Assembly (NCBI GenBank): GCA_027494165.1
Contig: JAOSJM010000001.1
Coordinates: forward strand, 434,001-498,000
Reading direction: 5' to 3'
DNA length: 64,000 nucleotides
Origin: Acidimicrobiia bacterium
GTDB lineage: Bacteria > Actinomycetota > Acidimicrobiia > IMCC26256 > JAOSJM01
Below the pieces are notes generated by a model, which saw only the letters and a program-made list of their open reading frames with translations, made no database searches and was not told where the DNA came from. How positions within the stretch are numbered: position 1 is the stretch's first letter; each line of letters begins with the position of its first letter. Shown piece by piece: positions 63,919 to 64,000 of the stretch. Both the position numbers and the translations under genes were made by a program.

Positions 63919-64000
63919 ATGCCGCCCTCGACCGAACCGATCATCCCCCGGCCGGCCCGCCCGACCGCACGCCGGTAGTCGGTGCGGCGATGCTCGGACT
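63919..64000 (+). CDS. Possible start of the next gene, cut by window edge
   Basis: An ATG at 63919 follows GGAGG and lies 55 bases after the nirA stop. The frame (MPPSTEPIIPRPARPTARR) stops after 19 residues, but a one-base deletion in the five-C run near 63945 (common in this window) would open it into a frame containing PVVGAAMLGL. Only 82 bases remain, so neither identity nor reality can be judged. Confidence 0.3.

Noticed and set aside
1-64000. tRNA, rRNA, replication origin or prophage attachment site
   Set aside because: No cloverleaf with CCA-compatible acceptor, no rRNA-like stretch, no DnaA-box cluster and no integrase were found by reading.

Overview
This 64 kb window is about 70% G+C and looks like a chromosomal piece of a high-GC actinobacterium. 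A member of Acidimicrobiia is my best guess. The reasons are leaderless or near-leaderless genes behind TANNNT -10 boxes, many GTG starts, GTGA/ATGA stop-start overlaps, actinobacterial families (DUF1876, YbjN/TY-Chap-like, HelD-type helicase, DUF35-thiolase pairs, MASE1 GGDEF-EAL), and a Gram-positive type IV pilus set without secretin or alignment genes. No rRNA, tRNA, CRISPR, IS element, phage gene or integrase is visible. The lineage is inference from gene content only.

Layout. 1-5.8 kb: a left-truncated coiled-coil gene, pirin, a metal-dependent amidohydrolase coupled to a methyltransferase, an FmdB zinc ribbon and a HAD phosphatase. 5.8-12 kb: an ABC-2 exporter pair, a membrane MASE1-PAS3-GGDEF-EAL protein and a YbjN-like protein. 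12-17.3 kb: endonuclease V-like, glucan phosphorylase, secreted SGNH hydrolase and a membrane-anchored DUF4352 protein. 17.3-25 kb: enoyl-CoA hydratase, HDOD protein, a cytosolic PAS3-GGDEF-EAL protein, a beta-propeller lipoprotein and MsrB. 25-31.7 kb: hybrid histidine kinase, then a divergent calcium pair (CaCA exchanger and P2A ATPase). 31.8-40.4 kb: type IV pilus locus, with pilT facing a six-gene minus-strand run pilB-pilC-pilV-pilW-pilX-pilA; the pilX-like protein is very large and has a three-repeat beta region. 40.8-54.3 kb: DUF1876, HelD-like helicase, oligoendopeptidase F, GNAT plus hybrid kinase, GGDEF protein, DUF885 peptidase-like, a linalool dehydratase/isomerase-like membrane protein and a small membrane protein. 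54.4-64 kb: TrmA/RumA methyltransferase, fumarase, an HMG-CoA-synthase-like/DUF35 fusion with a thiolase, and a siroheme plus nitrite/sulfite reductase operon under a promoter with a long dyad.

How the genes work together. Three cyclic-di-GMP proteins, an HDOD protein and two hybrid kinases surround the pilus locus, which suggests (but does not prove) that signalling feeds surface motility. The sirC-cobA-small ORF-nirA genes overlap or nearly touch and make siroheme together with the enzyme that needs it. The thiolase-like pair probably acts in acyl-CoA metabolism.

Two window-wide patterns matter. First, at least 17 coding frames break by exactly one base, nearly all as a missing G or C in a short G/C run; the genes are otherwise intact, so these are most likely assembly errors, and I give each gene its full extent. 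Second, three families of GC-rich palindromic elements, often tandem with a 61-62 bp period, sit immediately 3' of stop codons and nowhere else. They are the best candidate here for something undescribed, together with the pilX-like repeat protein and the siroheme-promoter dyad.
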